Shown one piece after another: positions 36,794-46,062 of a stretch of 62,884 nucleotides of DNA. The notes under the pieces were generated by a model. That model was not told the origin of the DNA. It ran no database searches and worked only from the letters and a program-made list of their open reading frames with translations. A program made the position numbers and the translations under genes. The stretch's first letter is position 1. The number at the start of each line of letters is the position of its first letter. Origin of the DNA: an uncultured Bacteroidota bacterium (GTDB taxonomy: Bacteria; Bacteroidota; Bacteroidia; Flavobacteriales; Flavobacteriaceae); assembly GCA_913062555.1 (NCBI GenBank), contig CAJXVU010000019.1, positions 1 to 62,884 of the forward strand, read 5' to 3'.

Positions 36794-37708
36794 TTAATCC
36801 CTAATTAGGGGTAATGTTGAACAACGTAATAGACCTTCTTGTTTAGCTATTTCGGCATAAGGGACTTCTTCTACAGTAAAGCCTTGTACTCTTAGCCAAT
36901 TATTTAATCTTGTGAAATTTTGCTCTGAAATAATGACATCCTCAGAAATGGAAAACACATTACTATTCATATTGTACATTTCTTCCTTTGTGATTTCAAA
37001 TACATTTTCCTTTCCGAAGAAATTCAGCAACCATTCATATTCACTCTCAAGTAAAAATCCATTTTTATGTAAAATTGCTTTATCCTTACCTATTGGTTGG
37101 AAACAACAATCTAAATGTAATGCATTTTCCTTTGCTTCAGTATTTGACTTTCTTAATTCAAATGCTTTAACTGTTTTTTCTGGAAATAATTCCTGGATAG
37201 CAATAACCGCATCCATATTGGTTCTTGCTGTAATATAGTTGGGATAATCATTACCAGAATAAGTTCCAATAAAAATATAATCATTCCAAGGCATAACATC
37301 CCCACCTTCTACATGACATTCTTCTGGTAAAACAATTCTATCATCAACATTAATTTGATCCCAGACATAATCAATAGCATGAATTTCCTTATCTCTATCT
37401 GGTAATATATTAGCCCTTATAATTTTATTTTCAACGACAAAAGCTATATCACGAGAAAATATTTGGTTACAGTTTTCAATGATATTAGGTCTGTAAACAG
37501 TGACATCATATTTTTCAAATACTTGAACAACAGCATCCATTTCTAAAATCATATCCGCTTCTTTTGGATAAGTTCCTGCTATTACATGTTCAATACTTTT
37601 AGGATCGTAACAATCTTCAACTTTTGGGGTTGGCCCATTGTTTATAGCCGTTCCCAGCACAACGGCTCTTAATCTTGATGTTTCGTTTTTTACACTAAGT
37701 TTTAACAT
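36794..37708 (-). CDS. DDAH-like amidinotransferase/dimethylarginine hydrolase family protein
   Basis: A 304-residue enzyme of the pentein (guanidino-modifying) superfamily. Catalytic elements are Asp87 in SRDIAF, VEGGD at 133-137, His198 in ALHLDCCFQP and a C-terminal nucleophile Cys296 in LLRCSTLPLIRD. Such enzymes hydrolyse arginine, methylarginine or citrulline-type substrates; the exact one is not clear. It heads a two-gene transcript with the exported M20 peptidase. Its -7 box sits only 5 bases upstream of the ATG, so the message may be nearly leaderless. Confidence 0.85.
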   Translation of the reverse strand: MLKLSVKNETSRLRAVVLGTAINNGPTPKVEDCYDPKSIEHVIAGTYPKEADMILEMDAVVQVFEKYDVTVYRPNIIENCNQIFSRDIAFVVENKIIRANILPDRDKEIHAIDYVWDQINVDDRIVLPEECHVEGGDVMPWNDYIFIGTYSGNDYPNYITARTNMDAVIAIQELFPEKTVKAFELRKSNTEAKENALHLDCCFQPIGKDKAILHKNGFLLESEYEWLLNFFGKENVFEITKEEMYNMNSNVFSISEDVIISEQNFTRLNNWLRVQGFTVEEVPYAEIAKQEGLLRCSTLPLIRD

Positions 37709-37712
37709 ACGG

Positions 37713-37720
37713 CAAACCTA
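37713..37720 (-). promoter_or_regulatory. -7 promoter box TAGGTTTG, nearly leaderless
   Basis: The minus strand reads TAGGTTTG from 37720 and ends 4 bases before the ATG codon (37706-37708). Transcription would begin at or within a base or two of the start codon. Confidence 0.5.
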
Positions 37721-37806
37721 AAAAATATAATTAACTAATAATGGCCTAAAGAATAATAATTAAGTACGCTTTTGACCAATTTTAAATAAATTAACAATGC
37801 ATATAT

Positions 37807-37839
37807 AAAAAAGCTTCATAGATTACTATGAAGCTTTTA
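37807..37839 (-). terminator. Terminator of gltA
   Basis: A 13-bp stem (AAAAGCTTCATAG with CTATGAAGCTTTT) with a short loop and a T-run on the minus strand lies about 20 bases past the gltA stop. Confidence 0.87.
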
Positions 37840-37858
37840 TTTATAAAAATAAATCGGA

Positions 37859-39145
37859 TTATCTTTTTTCTATATTTTTAAAATCTCTATAAGTTTCGCC
37901 AATATATAACTGTCTAGGTCTACCAATTGGTTCCTTACGTAGTCTCATTTCACGCCATTGTGCAATCCAACCTGGTAAGCGTCCTAAAGCAAACATTACA
38001 GTAAACATTTCGGTTGGAATCCCCATAGCTCTGTAGATAATACCAGAATAAAAATCGACATTTGGATACAACTTACGTTTTACAAAATAATCGTCATTCA
38101 AAGCTTCTTGTTCCAATCCTTTTGCAATTGCTAAAATTGGATCATCTACTCCTAAACTTTCAAGAACTTCATCAGCAGCAACTTTAATTATTTTTGCACG
38201 AGGATCGAAATTTTTATATACACGATGTCCAAAACCCATTAAACGGAAAGGATCGTTCTTATCCTTCGCTTTGGCCATATATTTTTTAGTATCACCTCCA
38301 TCTTCTTTAATGGCTTCTAACATTTCTAATACTGCTTGATTAGCGCCACCATGAAGTGGCCCCCAAAGTGCAGATATTCCAGCAGATAATGATGCAAATA
38401 GGCCAGCATGTGATGAACCAACTATTCTAACTGTTGAAGTAGAACAATTTTGTTCGTGATCAGCATGTAAAATCAATAATTTATCCAACGCATCAACAAT
38501 TACCTTATTTTGAATGTATTCTTCATTTGGCTGTTTAAACATCATTTTTAATACGTTTTCAACATAACCAAGTGAGTTATCCCCATAATCTAAAGGCAGA
38601 CCTTGTTTTTTACGCATAGTCCATGCAACTAAAACTGGAAATTTTCCTAGAATTTTAACTACAGAGTTATACATTTCTTCTTCAGAATCTACATTTACAG
38701 AAGAAGGGTTAAAAGCTGTTAATGCACTAGTAAGTGAAGACAGTACACCCATTGGATGTGCCGACTTAGGGAAGGCGTCAACAATTTTTCGAATATCATC
38801 GTCAACCACCGATTTTGATTTAATATCGGAATAAAATTTATCCAGTTGTTCTGTAGATGGAAGTTCTCCAAAAATTAAAAGATAAGCAACCTCTAAAAAG
38901 TCTGCTTTTTCGGCTAATTCTTCAATAGAATATCCTCTATATCTCAAAATTCCTTTTTCGCCATCTAAAAAGGTAATACCACTTTCACAAGACCCCGTAT
39001 TTTTATAACCTGGATCGATAGTTATTACTCCTCCTGTTGTTGCTCTTAAGGATTTAATATCTATTGCAACTTCATTTTCTGTCCCTGTAACCACTGGGAG
39101 TTCATGCTTTTGTCCGTTAACTTCTAACGTAGCGATATTTGACAT
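37859..39145 (-). CDS. gltA: Citrate synthase
   Basis: A 428-residue type II citrate synthase that condenses acetyl-CoA and oxaloacetate at the entry of the TCA cycle. The catalytic triad is visible as His265 (WGPLHGGANQ), His307 (GFGHRVYKNF) and Asp364 (PNVDFYSGI), matching the E. coli positions 264/305/362 within two residues. The N-terminal beta domain (LEVNGQKHELPVVTGTE) is characteristic of the hexameric type. It is a single-gene unit between the eno terminator and its own terminator. Confidence 0.98.
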   Translation of the reverse strand: MSNIATLEVNGQKHELPVVTGTENEVAIDIKSLRATTGGVITIDPGYKNTGSCESGITFLDGEKGILRYRGYSIEELAEKADFLEVAYLLIFGELPSTEQLDKFYSDIKSKSVVDDDIRKIVDAFPKSAHPMGVLSSLTSALTAFNPSSVNVDSEEEMYNSVVKILGKFPVLVAWTMRKKQGLPLDYGDNSLGYVENVLKMMFKQPNEEYIQNKVIVDALDKLLILHADHEQNCSTSTVRIVGSSHAGLFASLSAGISALWGPLHGGANQAVLEMLEAIKEDGGDTKKYMAKAKDKNDPFRLMGFGHRVYKNFDPRAKIIKVAADEVLESLGVDDPILAIAKGLEQEALNDDYFVKRKLYPNVDFYSGIIYRAMGIPTEMFTVMFALGRLPGWIAQWREMRLRKEPIGRPRQLYIGETYRDFKNIEKR

Positions 39146-39267
39146 ATGTATTAAAATTTTATTGTGAATTTACTGTTGAAACCAACATTTCGAATTTACG
39201 AAATATATCACGATTTTTAAAGCTTATAACAAGGATTTATCAATTAAAAAATAAGTGAAAATAATTC

Positions 39268-39310
39268 AAAAAAAAAGCAATTATTAAAGGATTAATAATT
39301 GCTTTTTTTT
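39268..39310 (-). terminator. Terminator of eno
   Basis: An 11-bp GC-poor stem (GCAATTATTAA with TTAATAATTGC), flanked by eight or nine A and eight T residues, lies 16 bases past the eno stop codon. It can act in both directions. Confidence 0.85.
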
Positions 39311-39325
39311 ATATAAATGAAAGAT

Positions 39326-40615
39326 CTAATTAATTTTAAATGCTTTTTCTTGAGGATAAAACCCAATTTCTCCAAGCTCTTCTTCAATTCGTAATAACTG
39401 GTTGTATTTGGCCATACGATCACTTCTAGATGCTGATCCTGTTTTAATTTGACCTGTATTTAATGCCACCGCCAAATCGGCAATAGTATTATCTTCCGTT
39501 TCTCCTGAACGATGAGACATCACAGAAGTGTATCCTGCATTATGTGCCATATTTACCGCCGCAATTGTTTCGGTTAAGGTACCTATTTGATTTACTTTTA
39601 TTAAAATAGAATTCGCAATATTATTTTCAATTCCTCTTGATAAACGATCAACATTGGTTACAAATAAATCATCTCCTACTAGCTGTACTTTATCTCCAAT
39701 TTTTTCGGTTAGATATTTCCAACCATCCCAATCATTTTCATCCATTCCATCTTCAATTGATATAATTGGATAATTAGATGCTAATTCAGCCAAATAATCG
39801 GCTTGCTCTTGGCTTGTTCTTACTTTACCCTTATCACCTTCAAACTTGGTATAATCATAAACACCATTTTCATAAAATTCAGCAGCAGCACAATCTAAAG
39901 CAATCATCACATCATTTCCTAACTCATAACCAGCATTATTAACCGCTTTTGCAATAGTATCTAACGCATCTTCAGTGCCTTCTAATGTTGGCGCAAATCC
40001 ACCTTCGTCTCCAACAGCTGTACTAAGGTTTCTATCATGAAGTACTTTTTTAAGATTATGAAAAATTTCACTCCCCATTTGCATAGCATGTGTGAAATTT
40101 TTAGCCTTAACTGGCATTACCATAAATTCTTGAAATGCAATTGGTGCATCACTATGAGATCCTCCATTAATAATATTCATCATTGGTACAGGAAGGGTAT
40201 TTGCACTTACACCTCCTATATAACGATATAAAGGCATTCCCAACTCATTCGCAGCCGCTTTGGCCACAGCTAATGATACTCCCAAGATAGCATTTGCTCC
40301 AAGCTTTGACTTGTTAGGAGTTCCATCAATTTCGCACATTAAATTATCAATGTAGTTTTGATCGAAAATAGACACTCCCAATAATTCAGGAGCAATAATT
40401 GAGTTTACATTATCTATTGCATTCAACACACCTTTACCCATGTATTTATCTCCTCCATCTCTAAGCTCTACAGCCTCATGTTCTCCTGTTGATGCCCCAG
40501 ATGGTACCGCCGCACGGCCAATTATTCCATTTTCTGTTTCTACATCTACTTCAACAGTTGGATTGCCTCTTGAATCAAAAATTTGTCTTGCGTGGATATT
40601 AATTATTATACTCAT
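39326..40615 (-). CDS. eno: Enolase
   Basis: A 429-residue glycolytic enzyme that converts 2-phosphoglycerate to phosphoenolpyruvate. The ATG at 40615 gives the usual start ([20 protein letters not shown]). A longer frame from 40693 adds residues unlike any enolase and overlaps the promoter. Visible family blocks are [15 protein letters not shown], the Mg2+-binding acidic residues in ALDCAAAEF and [19 protein letters not shown], the catalytic lysine in ILIKVNQIG, and the signature [10 protein letters not shown] -7 box at 40640-40647 and a perfect palindrome at 40702-40715 lie upstream. Confidence 0.98.
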   Translation of the reverse strand: MSIIINIHARQIFDSRGNPTVEVDVETENGIIGRAAVPSGASTGEHEAVELRDGGDKYMGKGVLNAIDNVNSIIAPELLGVSIFDQNYIDNLMCEIDGTPNKSKLGANAILGVSLAVAKAAANELGMPLYRYIGGVSANTLPVPMMNIINGGSHSDAPIAFQEFMVMPVKAKNFTHAMQMGSEIFHNLKKVLHDRNLSTAVGDEGGFAPTLEGTEDALDTIAKAVNNAGYELGNDVMIALDCAAAEFYENGVYDYTKFEGDKGKVRTSQEQADYLAELASNYPIISIEDGMDENDWDGWKYLTEKIGDKVQLVGDDLFVTNVDRLSRGIENNIANSILIKVNQIGTLTETIAAVNMAHNAGYTSVMSHRSGETEDNTIADLAVALNTGQIKTGSASRSDRMAKYNQLLRIEEELGEIGFYPQEKAFKIN

Positions 40616-40639
40616 AAGTGTGATATTAAATTTAAACTT

Positions 40640-40647
40640 CAAATTTA
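40640..40647 (-). promoter_or_regulatory. -7 promoter box TAAATTTG of eno
   Basis: The minus strand reads TAAATTTG, a perfect TAnnTTTG match, 25 bases before the eno ATG. Confidence 0.55.
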
Positions 40648-40701
40648 CGCTTAAATCTTGGCTTAGCTTATATGTCCTAAAAGAATCGTACAATTTCCCT
40701 T

Positions 40702-40715
40702 CTAAAACGTTTTAG
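40702..40715. promoter_or_regulatory. Perfect 14-bp palindrome upstream of eno, candidate operator
   Basis: CTAAAACGTTTTAG is its own reverse complement. The central CG in an A/T-flanked palindrome resembles LacI-family operators. It lies about 55-68 bases upstream of the eno -7 box and 7 bases from the carA terminator stem. It has no T-run and is too short and AT-rich to be a terminator. Confidence 0.5.
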
Positions 40716-40721
40716 TAAAAT

Positions 40722-40758
40722 AAAAAAGACAATGATTTTAAATTTTCATTGTCTTTTA
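40722..40758 (-). terminator. Terminator of carA
   Basis: A 12-bp stem (AAAAGACAATGA with TCATTGTCTTTT) with an AT-rich loop and T-run lies 4 bases past the carA stop codon. Confidence 0.87.
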
Positions 40759-40761
40759 ATA

Positions 40762-41865
40762 TTACTTTGCTTTTATATTGTTGATAAACTGATCAAACAA
40801 ATATGACGAGTCATGTGGACCAGGGCTAGCTTCTGGATGAAACTGTACCGAAAAACAGTTTTTGTTTTTCATTGCCAATCCAGCAACGGTATCATCATTT
40901 AAATGAACATGAGTGATTTTTAAATCTTCATGTGCTTCTGATTCTTCTCTATTAACAGCAAAACCATGATTTTGTGATGTAATCTCACCTTTTCCAGTAA
41001 TAAGATTCTTAACTGGATGATTTATACCTCTATGTCCATTATGCATTTTGTATGTTGATACTCCATTCGCTAAGGCTATAACCTGATGCCCTAAACAAAT
41101 TCCGAATAATGGTAAATCTCTTTTAATAATTTCTTTGGCTAAACTTTGTGCTTCAACCAATGGTTCTGGATCTCCAGGACCATTTGATAAAAAATAGCCG
41201 TCAGGATTCCAAGCACTCATCTCTTCAAAAGAAGCATTATAAGGAAACACTTTTATATAGGCATCTCGTTTTGACAGATTACGAAGTATATTCTTTTTTA
41301 TTCCTATATCTAAAGCTGCAATTTTAATCGATGCATTCGCTTCACCATAATAGTATGGTTCTTTAGTTGACACTTCAGAAGCAAGCTCAAGTCCATCCAT
41401 ATTTGGCACTTCAGCTAATTGTTTCTTTAAAGATTCAATATTATCAACTTCTGTAGAAATTACGGCATTCATGGCACCATGATCACGGATATAACTCACC
41501 AATGCTCTAGTATCCACATCAGAAATAGCCATAAGGTCATTTTTCTCAAAAAACCCTTCCAAGGAATCATTAGCACGATCACGAGAATAATTATAACTAA
41601 AATTTTTACATATTAAACCCGATATCTTTATTGAATCTGATTCGATTTCTTCATCATTAACACCATAATTACCAATATGCGCATTGGTCGCTACCATGAG
41701 TTGCCCAAAATACGAAGGGTCTGTAAAAATCTCCTGATAACCAGTCATTCCGGTATTAAAACATACTTCTCCAAAAGCACTTCCTTCTCTTCCAACAGCT
41801 TTTCCATAAAAAATGGTACCATCGGCTAATAGGATTATGGCTTTTTTTCGTGTTTGGTATTTCAT
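40762..41865 (-). CDS. carA: Carbamoyl-phosphate synthase small subunit
   Basis: A 367-residue glutamine amidotransferase subunit that supplies ammonia to CarB for carbamoyl phosphate, the precursor of arginine and pyrimidines. The ATG at 41865 gives the normal start (MKYQTRKKAIILLADGT); a longer frame reaching 41931 would run through the promoter to a terminator hairpin. The class I glutaminase triad is Cys257 (FGICLGHQ), His343 and Glu345 (QFHPEA). carB is not in the window. A location close to rplQ and eno is common in flavobacteria. Confidence 0.97.
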   Translation of the reverse strand: MKYQTRKKAIILLADGTIFYGKAVGREGSAFGEVCFNTGMTGYQEIFTDPSYFGQLMVATNAHIGNYGVNDEEIESDSIKISGLICKNFSYNYSRDRANDSLEGFFEKNDLMAISDVDTRALVSYIRDHGAMNAVISTEVDNIESLKKQLAEVPNMDGLELASEVSTKEPYYYGEANASIKIAALDIGIKKNILRNLSKRDAYIKVFPYNASFEEMSAWNPDGYFLSNGPGDPEPLVEAQSLAKEIIKRDLPLFGICLGHQVIALANGVSTYKMHNGHRGINHPVKNLITGKGEITSQNHGFAVNREESEAHEDLKITHVHLNDDTVAGLAMKNKNCFSVQFHPEASPGPHDSSYLFDQFINNIKAK

Positions 41866-41888
41866 TGTCGTTGTATTGTAAAGTTTTG

Positions 41889-41896
41889 CAAAAATA
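41889..41896 (-). promoter_or_regulatory. -7 promoter box TATTTTTG of carA
   Basis: The minus strand reads TATTTTTG, a perfect TAnnTTTG match, 24 bases before the carA ATG at 41865. Confidence 0.5.
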
Positions 41897-41931
41897 ATTT
41901 TATACTGTTGATTTACATAATTTTTTTGCAT

Positions 41932-41967
41932 AAAAAAAAGGAGTTAATTAATTAACTCCTTTTTTTT
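41932..41967. terminator. Perfect palindromic terminator
   Basis: Eight A, the 10-base arm GGAGTTAATT, its complement AATTAACTCC and eight T form a perfect 36-base palindrome. It can end transcription from either side. It lies downstream of the paralogous gene pair (stop at 42256) and upstream of carA. Confidence 0.85.
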
Positions 41968-42138
41968 AACTTAAAGACTACTGTTTTGCAGAGACAAACC
42001 AAGTATTCTATAATCCTCTTTTCTTTTTCAAATGACCGTTTATCTTCTTTGATATATTAACCAATACATTTTTATTATAGCTAAAGTCTTTAAAACATCA
42101 CTTCTAATTAAACTTTTTTACAGCTACAACATCCATGT

Positions 42139-42156
42139 TGTGTGTGTGTGTGTGTG
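42139..42156. repeat. TG dinucleotide repeat, 9 copies
   Basis: Nine TG units lie in the gene-free stretch 41968-42255 between the terminator and the second paralogous gene. Nothing else was recognised in that stretch. Confidence 0.9.
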
Positions 42157-42255
42157 GCCAATATCTCCAAGTATTTAATTATTCAAACTTAAAATGGAAA
42201 TAAATACACCAATAACAAAGTAGGCTTTCATAAATAGACTTGAATACTAATTAAC

Positions 42256-42954
42256 TTAATTATTTAAACAACAATGCTCTAACATGCTTCGTACATCAAT
42301 TGGATCTTTGTACGACAACCTATTCTCACTGGCAAATTGTTCTATTTTATTAACTCTTTCAGCATCATTACCAATGAGTGCCAAAATTCTTTTTTTAGAT
42401 AATTTAAAAGAGTTTATATCATTTCCTTTCATTACATAAATGGAAGATTTTTGAACCAACTTATTGTTTTTCCTATTAATCATAGGATTTGCAGATCCTT
42501 CTATTAGAGAGACCCTATATCCTTTCATAATAGTGAAATCATCGGACTCATAAATCACTTCAAAAACTCGGTTTTCATTTATATGATAGAAACTTTTGAA
42601 TTTTCTATTATTAACTATGAACTTATCTATATTATTAAAATTGAACGTAAATATGGAATCTTCACTAATCTTCGAAACAAAAACATTCTTTTCAATATTT
42701 AAATTAATATTATTTAAAGAAAATTTCTCATCGTTGATCGTAACGATCATGGCATAATTTTTCCATTTTTTAAATAGATATACCGATCCATCTGTTGTTC
42801 TTTTTGGATTGGTAAAATGTGCGGTGGCACCAAACGATCCTTGAGTAGCATTTGCTGCTAATACAAGGGCATCTGCATTATTCCTAAAACCCTCATTTTG
42901 TCCTGTAATCACCCCTGTAAATAGGGTAATTATTAATAATAAAAGATATCTCAT
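42256..42954 (-). CDS. Secreted protein of unknown function, paralogue B
   Basis: A 232-residue protein with a signal peptide ending near VITGQ (about 19). I do not recognise the family. It is clearly a paralogue of the adjacent gene (42977-43672). Shared segments include HFTNPKR, LFKKW, NINLNIE, SKISEDS, FTFNFNNIDKFI and LIEGSANPM, and a C-terminal helix with IEQ..ENRLSYK and DVR. The middle part reads as a beta-sheet domain and the end as helices. Gene spacing is 22 bases, so both are on one transcript. It ends in CCLNN, with a Cys pair the paralogue lacks. Confidence 0.85.
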   Translation of the reverse strand: MRYLLLLIITLFTGVITGQNEGFRNNADALVLAANATQGSFGATAHFTNPKRTTDGSVYLFKKWKNYAMIVTINDEKFSLNNINLNIEKNVFVSKISEDSIFTFNFNNIDKFIVNNRKFKSFYHINENRVFEVIYESDDFTIMKGYRVSLIEGSANPMINRKNNKLVQKSSIYVMKGNDINSFKLSKKRILALIGNDAERVNKIEQFASENRLSYKDPIDVRSMLEHCCLNN

Positions 42955-42976
42955 AACTTTATTAATTTAGTTTAAC

Positions 42977-43672
42977 TTAATTCTTCGCTGTATACTCTAA
43001 AGCTCTTCTTACATCATATTCTTTTTTATAAGAAAGTCTATTTTCTTTAACATATTGTTCGATTTTTTGAGCTCTTTCAACATCACCATCAACTAGACGC
43101 AAAATTTTCTTCTTTTTCAATTTAAAAGGTTTGATTTTACCCTCTTTCATGATATAATATGAAGACTTCTGAATGTTTCTGTCAAATTTTCTATTTACCA
43201 TAGGATTTGCTGAACCCTCAATCAATTGGACTTTATGGCCTTTCATAATATTGAACTCATCTGATTGATAAATTAATTCATAAACTCGATTATCATCGTC
43301 ATAATAATAGTTTTTAAATACTTTATTATTTATTATAAATTTATCGATGTTATTAAAATTAAAAGTAAACAATGAATCCTCAGATATTTTTGATTCGAAA
43401 GTATTACGTTCAATATTCAAATTGATATTTTTAATTGTAAATCGTTGGTTATCATTTGTAATAATTACAGCATTATTATTCCATTTTTTAAATAAATGAA
43501 CCGATCCTTCTACTACTCTTTTAGGATTGGTAAAATGTGTTGAAGCACCATACGAATTAGATGCACTTGCTGCATTAAAAATTGTTCCTTGTGTATTATT
43601 GGTTACACCTTCATTTTGTGCGGTCAATACTCCTACAAAAAGTACAATGGCTAATGTTAAAATTGATTTCAT
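42977..43672 (-). CDS. Secreted protein of unknown function, paralogue A
   Basis: A 231-residue protein with a signal peptide ending near VLTAQ (about 19). It is the first gene of a tandem duplicate pair; the copies are alignable over their whole length with few gaps. No enzyme motif is evident. The KKW, KIEQ and basic C-terminal segments are conserved in both. It lies between the ribosomal operon terminator (43741-43774) and paralogue B, so it needs its own promoter, which I could not identify. Confidence 0.85.
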   Translation of the reverse strand: MKSILTLAIVLFVGVLTAQNEGVTNNTQGTIFNAASASNSYGASTHFTNPKRVVEGSVHLFKKWNNNAVIITNDNQRFTIKNINLNIERNTFESKISEDSLFTFNFNNIDKFIINNKVFKNYYYDDDNRVYELIYQSDEFNIMKGHKVQLIEGSANPMVNRKFDRNIQKSSYYIMKEGKIKPFKLKKKKILRLVDGDVERAQKIEQYVKENRLSYKKEYDVRRALEYTAKN

Positions 43673-43740
43673 AAGTTAGTTTAAGTAATTATTAAGTTAG
43701 TTTTAAATTGTTCGATAAAAATAGTAAAAGAAGTAAATAG

Positions 43741-43774
43741 AAAAGGGTAAACCTTATAAAGTTTACCCTTTTTT
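43741..43774. terminator. Terminator of the ribosomal superoperon
   Basis: A 12-bp stem (AAAAGGGTAAAC at 43741-43752 with GTTTACCCTTTT) closes an 8-base loop and lies about 50 bases past the rplQ stop. The T-run is stronger on the plus strand but adequate on the minus strand. Confidence 0.85.
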
Positions 43775-43822
43775 AACACATTAAGTCAATGTATTATATA
43801 ATATTATGTCTAAAACAACACT

Positions 43823-44293
43823 CTACTCTTCTTCGTTAGTAGCTTTAGTTTCAACAACTGGAGCAGCAGCTTTGCTACCTCCTCTACGACTTCTTCTCGT
43901 AGTCTTCTTAGTTTCTTTTCCTGCATTATAAATTTCGTTATAATCTACAAGTTCAATCATTGCCATATCAGCATTATCACCAAGACGATTACCAAGTCTA
44001 ATAATTCTTGTATATCCTCCAGGACGATCACCTATTTTAGCAGCAACATCTCTAAACAATTCTGCAACCGCTTCTTTTTGTCTTAAACGACCAAAAACAA
44101 TACGTCTGTTATGCGTTGTATCTTCCTTTGATTTAGTAATCATTGGTTCAACAAATTGTTTTAAAGCTTTCGCCTTAGCAACGGTTGTGTTAATACGCTT
44201 ATGCTCTATTAAAGAACAAGCCATATTTGCCAACATTGATTTTCTGTGAGCGGTTTTTCTACCTAAATGGTTTATCTTTTTTCCGTGTCTCAT
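43823..44293 (-). CDS. rplQ: 50S ribosomal protein L17
   Basis: A 156-residue large-subunit protein at the end of the alpha operon. The start [20 protein letters not shown] and the block [20 protein letters not shown] are characteristic. The C-terminal extension is rich in Lys, Arg and Ala ([18 protein letters not shown]) and ends acidic, as is common in Bacteroidota L17. It is the last ribosomal gene before the terminator at 43741-43774, 60 bases after rpoA. Confidence 0.97.
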   Translation of the reverse strand: MRHGKKINHLGRKTAHRKSMLANMACSLIEHKRINTTVAKAKALKQFVEPMITKSKEDTTHNRRIVFGRLRQKEAVAELFRDVAAKIGDRPGGYTRIIRLGNRLGDNADMAMIELVDYNEIYNAGKETKKTTRRSRRGGSKAAAPVVETKATNEEE

Positions 44294-44353
44294 ATCTTTT
44301 AATATTAACCACCATCTTGCTTCAACTCTTTAAGAGGAGCAAAATATGATGTG

Positions 44354-45346
44354 TTAGTCTTTATCTAATTTATATTTACTTAAATCCATTCCAAAGTTAA
44401 GCCCTTTAACATTTACAAGCTCTTCAAGCTCAGTTAAAGATTTCTTTCCGAAATTACGGAACTTCATCAGGTCATTTTTGTTAAATGATACTAAGTCACC
44501 CAAAGTATCTACTTCTGCAGCTTTTAAACAATTAAGAGCACGTACTGAAAGATCCATATCAATAAGTTTGGTTTTCAATAACTGTCTCATATGAAGTGAT
44601 TCTTCATCATAAGTTTCAGTTTGTGCAATTTCATCTGCTTCCAGTGTTATTCTTTCATCAGAGAATAACATGAAATGATGAATTAATATTTTAGCAGCTT
44701 CAGTTAAAGCATCTTGAGGACTAATAGAACCATCAGTTAAGATTTCAAAAACCAATTTTTCGTAATCAGTTTTTTGTTCTACACGAAAGTTCTCAACACC
44801 ATATTTAACATTTTTTATTGGCGTATAAATAGAATCAGTAAAGATTGTACCAATTGGTGCTGTAGCTTTTTTATTTTCCTCAGCAGGTACATATCCTCTT
44901 CCTTTTTCTATACTTATTTCCATGTTAATACTTACTTTAGGATCAAGATTACAGATTACCATATCTGAATTTAAAACTTGGAATCCTGAAATAAATTTTT
45001 GGAAATCACCAGCAGTAATTTGCTCTTGTCCAGAAATTGAAATTGAAACAGATTCGTTATCAATTTCGTCAATTTGACGTCTAAAACGAATTTGTTTTAA
45101 ATTCAATATAATTTCTGTTACATCCTCAACTACACCTGCAATTGTAGAAAACTCATGTTCTACGCCTTCAATTCTAACCGATGTAATTGCAAATCCCTCT
45201 AAAGAAGATAATAAAACTCTTCTCAAAGCATTTCCAACTGTTAATCCATAACCAGGTTCTAAAGGTCTAAACTCGAATTTACCTTCCGAATCAGTAGAAT
45301 TAATCATGATTACTTTATCGGGCTTTTGAAAATTTAAAATTGCCAT
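44354..45346 (-). CDS. rpoA: DNA-directed RNA polymerase subunit alpha
   Basis: A 330-residue core RNA polymerase subunit. The N-terminal dimerisation domain (about 1-235) has [20 protein letters not shown] and the C-terminal domain (about 255-325) has [16 protein letters not shown] and [15 protein letters not shown], which bind DNA and regulators. The length is normal. It is 20 bases downstream of rpsD. Bacteroidota alpha subunits work with the unusual sigma-A that reads TAnnTTTG boxes like those seen in this window. Confidence 0.98.
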   Translation of the reverse strand: MAILNFQKPDKVIMINSTDSEGKFEFRPLEPGYGLTVGNALRRVLLSSLEGFAITSVRIEGVEHEFSTIAGVVEDVTEIILNLKQIRFRRQIDEIDNESVSISISGQEQITAGDFQKFISGFQVLNSDMVICNLDPKVSINMEISIEKGRGYVPAEENKKATAPIGTIFTDSIYTPIKNVKYGVENFRVEQKTDYEKLVFEILTDGSISPQDALTEAAKILIHHFMLFSDERITLEADEIAQTETYDEESLHMRQLLKTKLIDMDLSVRALNCLKAAEVDTLGDLVSFNKNDLMKFRNFGKKSLTELEELVNVKGLNFGMDLSKYKLDKD

Positions 45347-45366
45347 ATTGCTTAATGTATCAGTTA

Positions 45367-45972
45367 TTATTTAGAATATAATTCAACGATGAATTGCTCA
45401 TTAATATTTTCAGGAATTTGAACTCTTGCAGGAACAGAAACAAATGTTCCTTGCATAGTGTCATTATTCCAAGTAATCCACTCATAAACACTGCTTGATC
45501 CTGCTAATGCACTATCAATTGCTTCTAAAGATTTAGATTTTTCTCTAACAGCAACAACGTCACCAGCTTTTAAAGAATATGATGCGATGTTTACTATTTC
45601 ACCATTTACTGTAATATGTCTATGAGAAACTAATTGTCTTGCTCCTCTTCTAGAACGAGATAAACCCATTCTAAATACTACATTGTCTAATCTAGATTCA
45701 CATAATTGTAACAATACTTCACCAGTAATACCAGTTGCAGCAGTTGCTTTTTTAAACATGTTTCTAAATTGACGTTCTAAAACACCATAAGTGTATTTAG
45801 CTTTTTGCTTTTCCATCAATTGGATAGCATATTCCGATTTTTTCCCACGTCTTCTATTGTTTCCGTGTTGTCCAGGAGGATAATTTCTTTTTTCAAAAGA
45901 TTTATCTTCTCCAAAAATAGCTTCACCGAATTTACGTGCTATTTTAGTTTTAGGACCAGTATATCTTGCCAT
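45367..45972 (-). CDS. rpsD: 30S ribosomal protein S4
   Basis: A 201-residue small-subunit assembly protein that binds 16S rRNA early. It has the start [17 protein letters not shown], the S4 RNA-binding domain (about 92-155, [20 protein letters not shown] and [11 protein letters not shown]) and no zinc-binding cysteines at the N-terminus (C-minus form). In some bacteria S4 represses the alpha operon; the 90-base gap before it would be the place to look for a target, but I see no clear structure there. Confidence 0.98.
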   Translation of the reverse strand: MARYTGPKTKIARKFGEAIFGEDKSFEKRNYPPGQHGNNRRRGKKSEYAIQLMEKQKAKYTYGVLERQFRNMFKKATAATGITGEVLLQLCESRLDNVVFRMGLSRSRRGARQLVSHRHITVNGEIVNIASYSLKAGDVVAVREKSKSLEAIDSALAGSSSVYEWITWNNDTMQGTFVSVPARVQIPENINEQFIVELYSK

Positions 45973-46062
45973 ATTAAATTTGTTTTGAGAGTGATTATGA
46001 ATTAAGGTCTGAATCTTATCCTTCGATAATCATTGATCTCTCGTTGATACTTATTATTAAAC

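Noticed and set aside
40616..40693. Longer enolase start
   Set aside because: The added residues are unlike any enolase N-terminus and cover the -7 box at 40640-40647.
41866..41931. Longer carA start
   Set aside because: The extension covers the -7 box at 41889-41896 and begins at the edge of a terminator palindrome; the inner ATG gives the family start.
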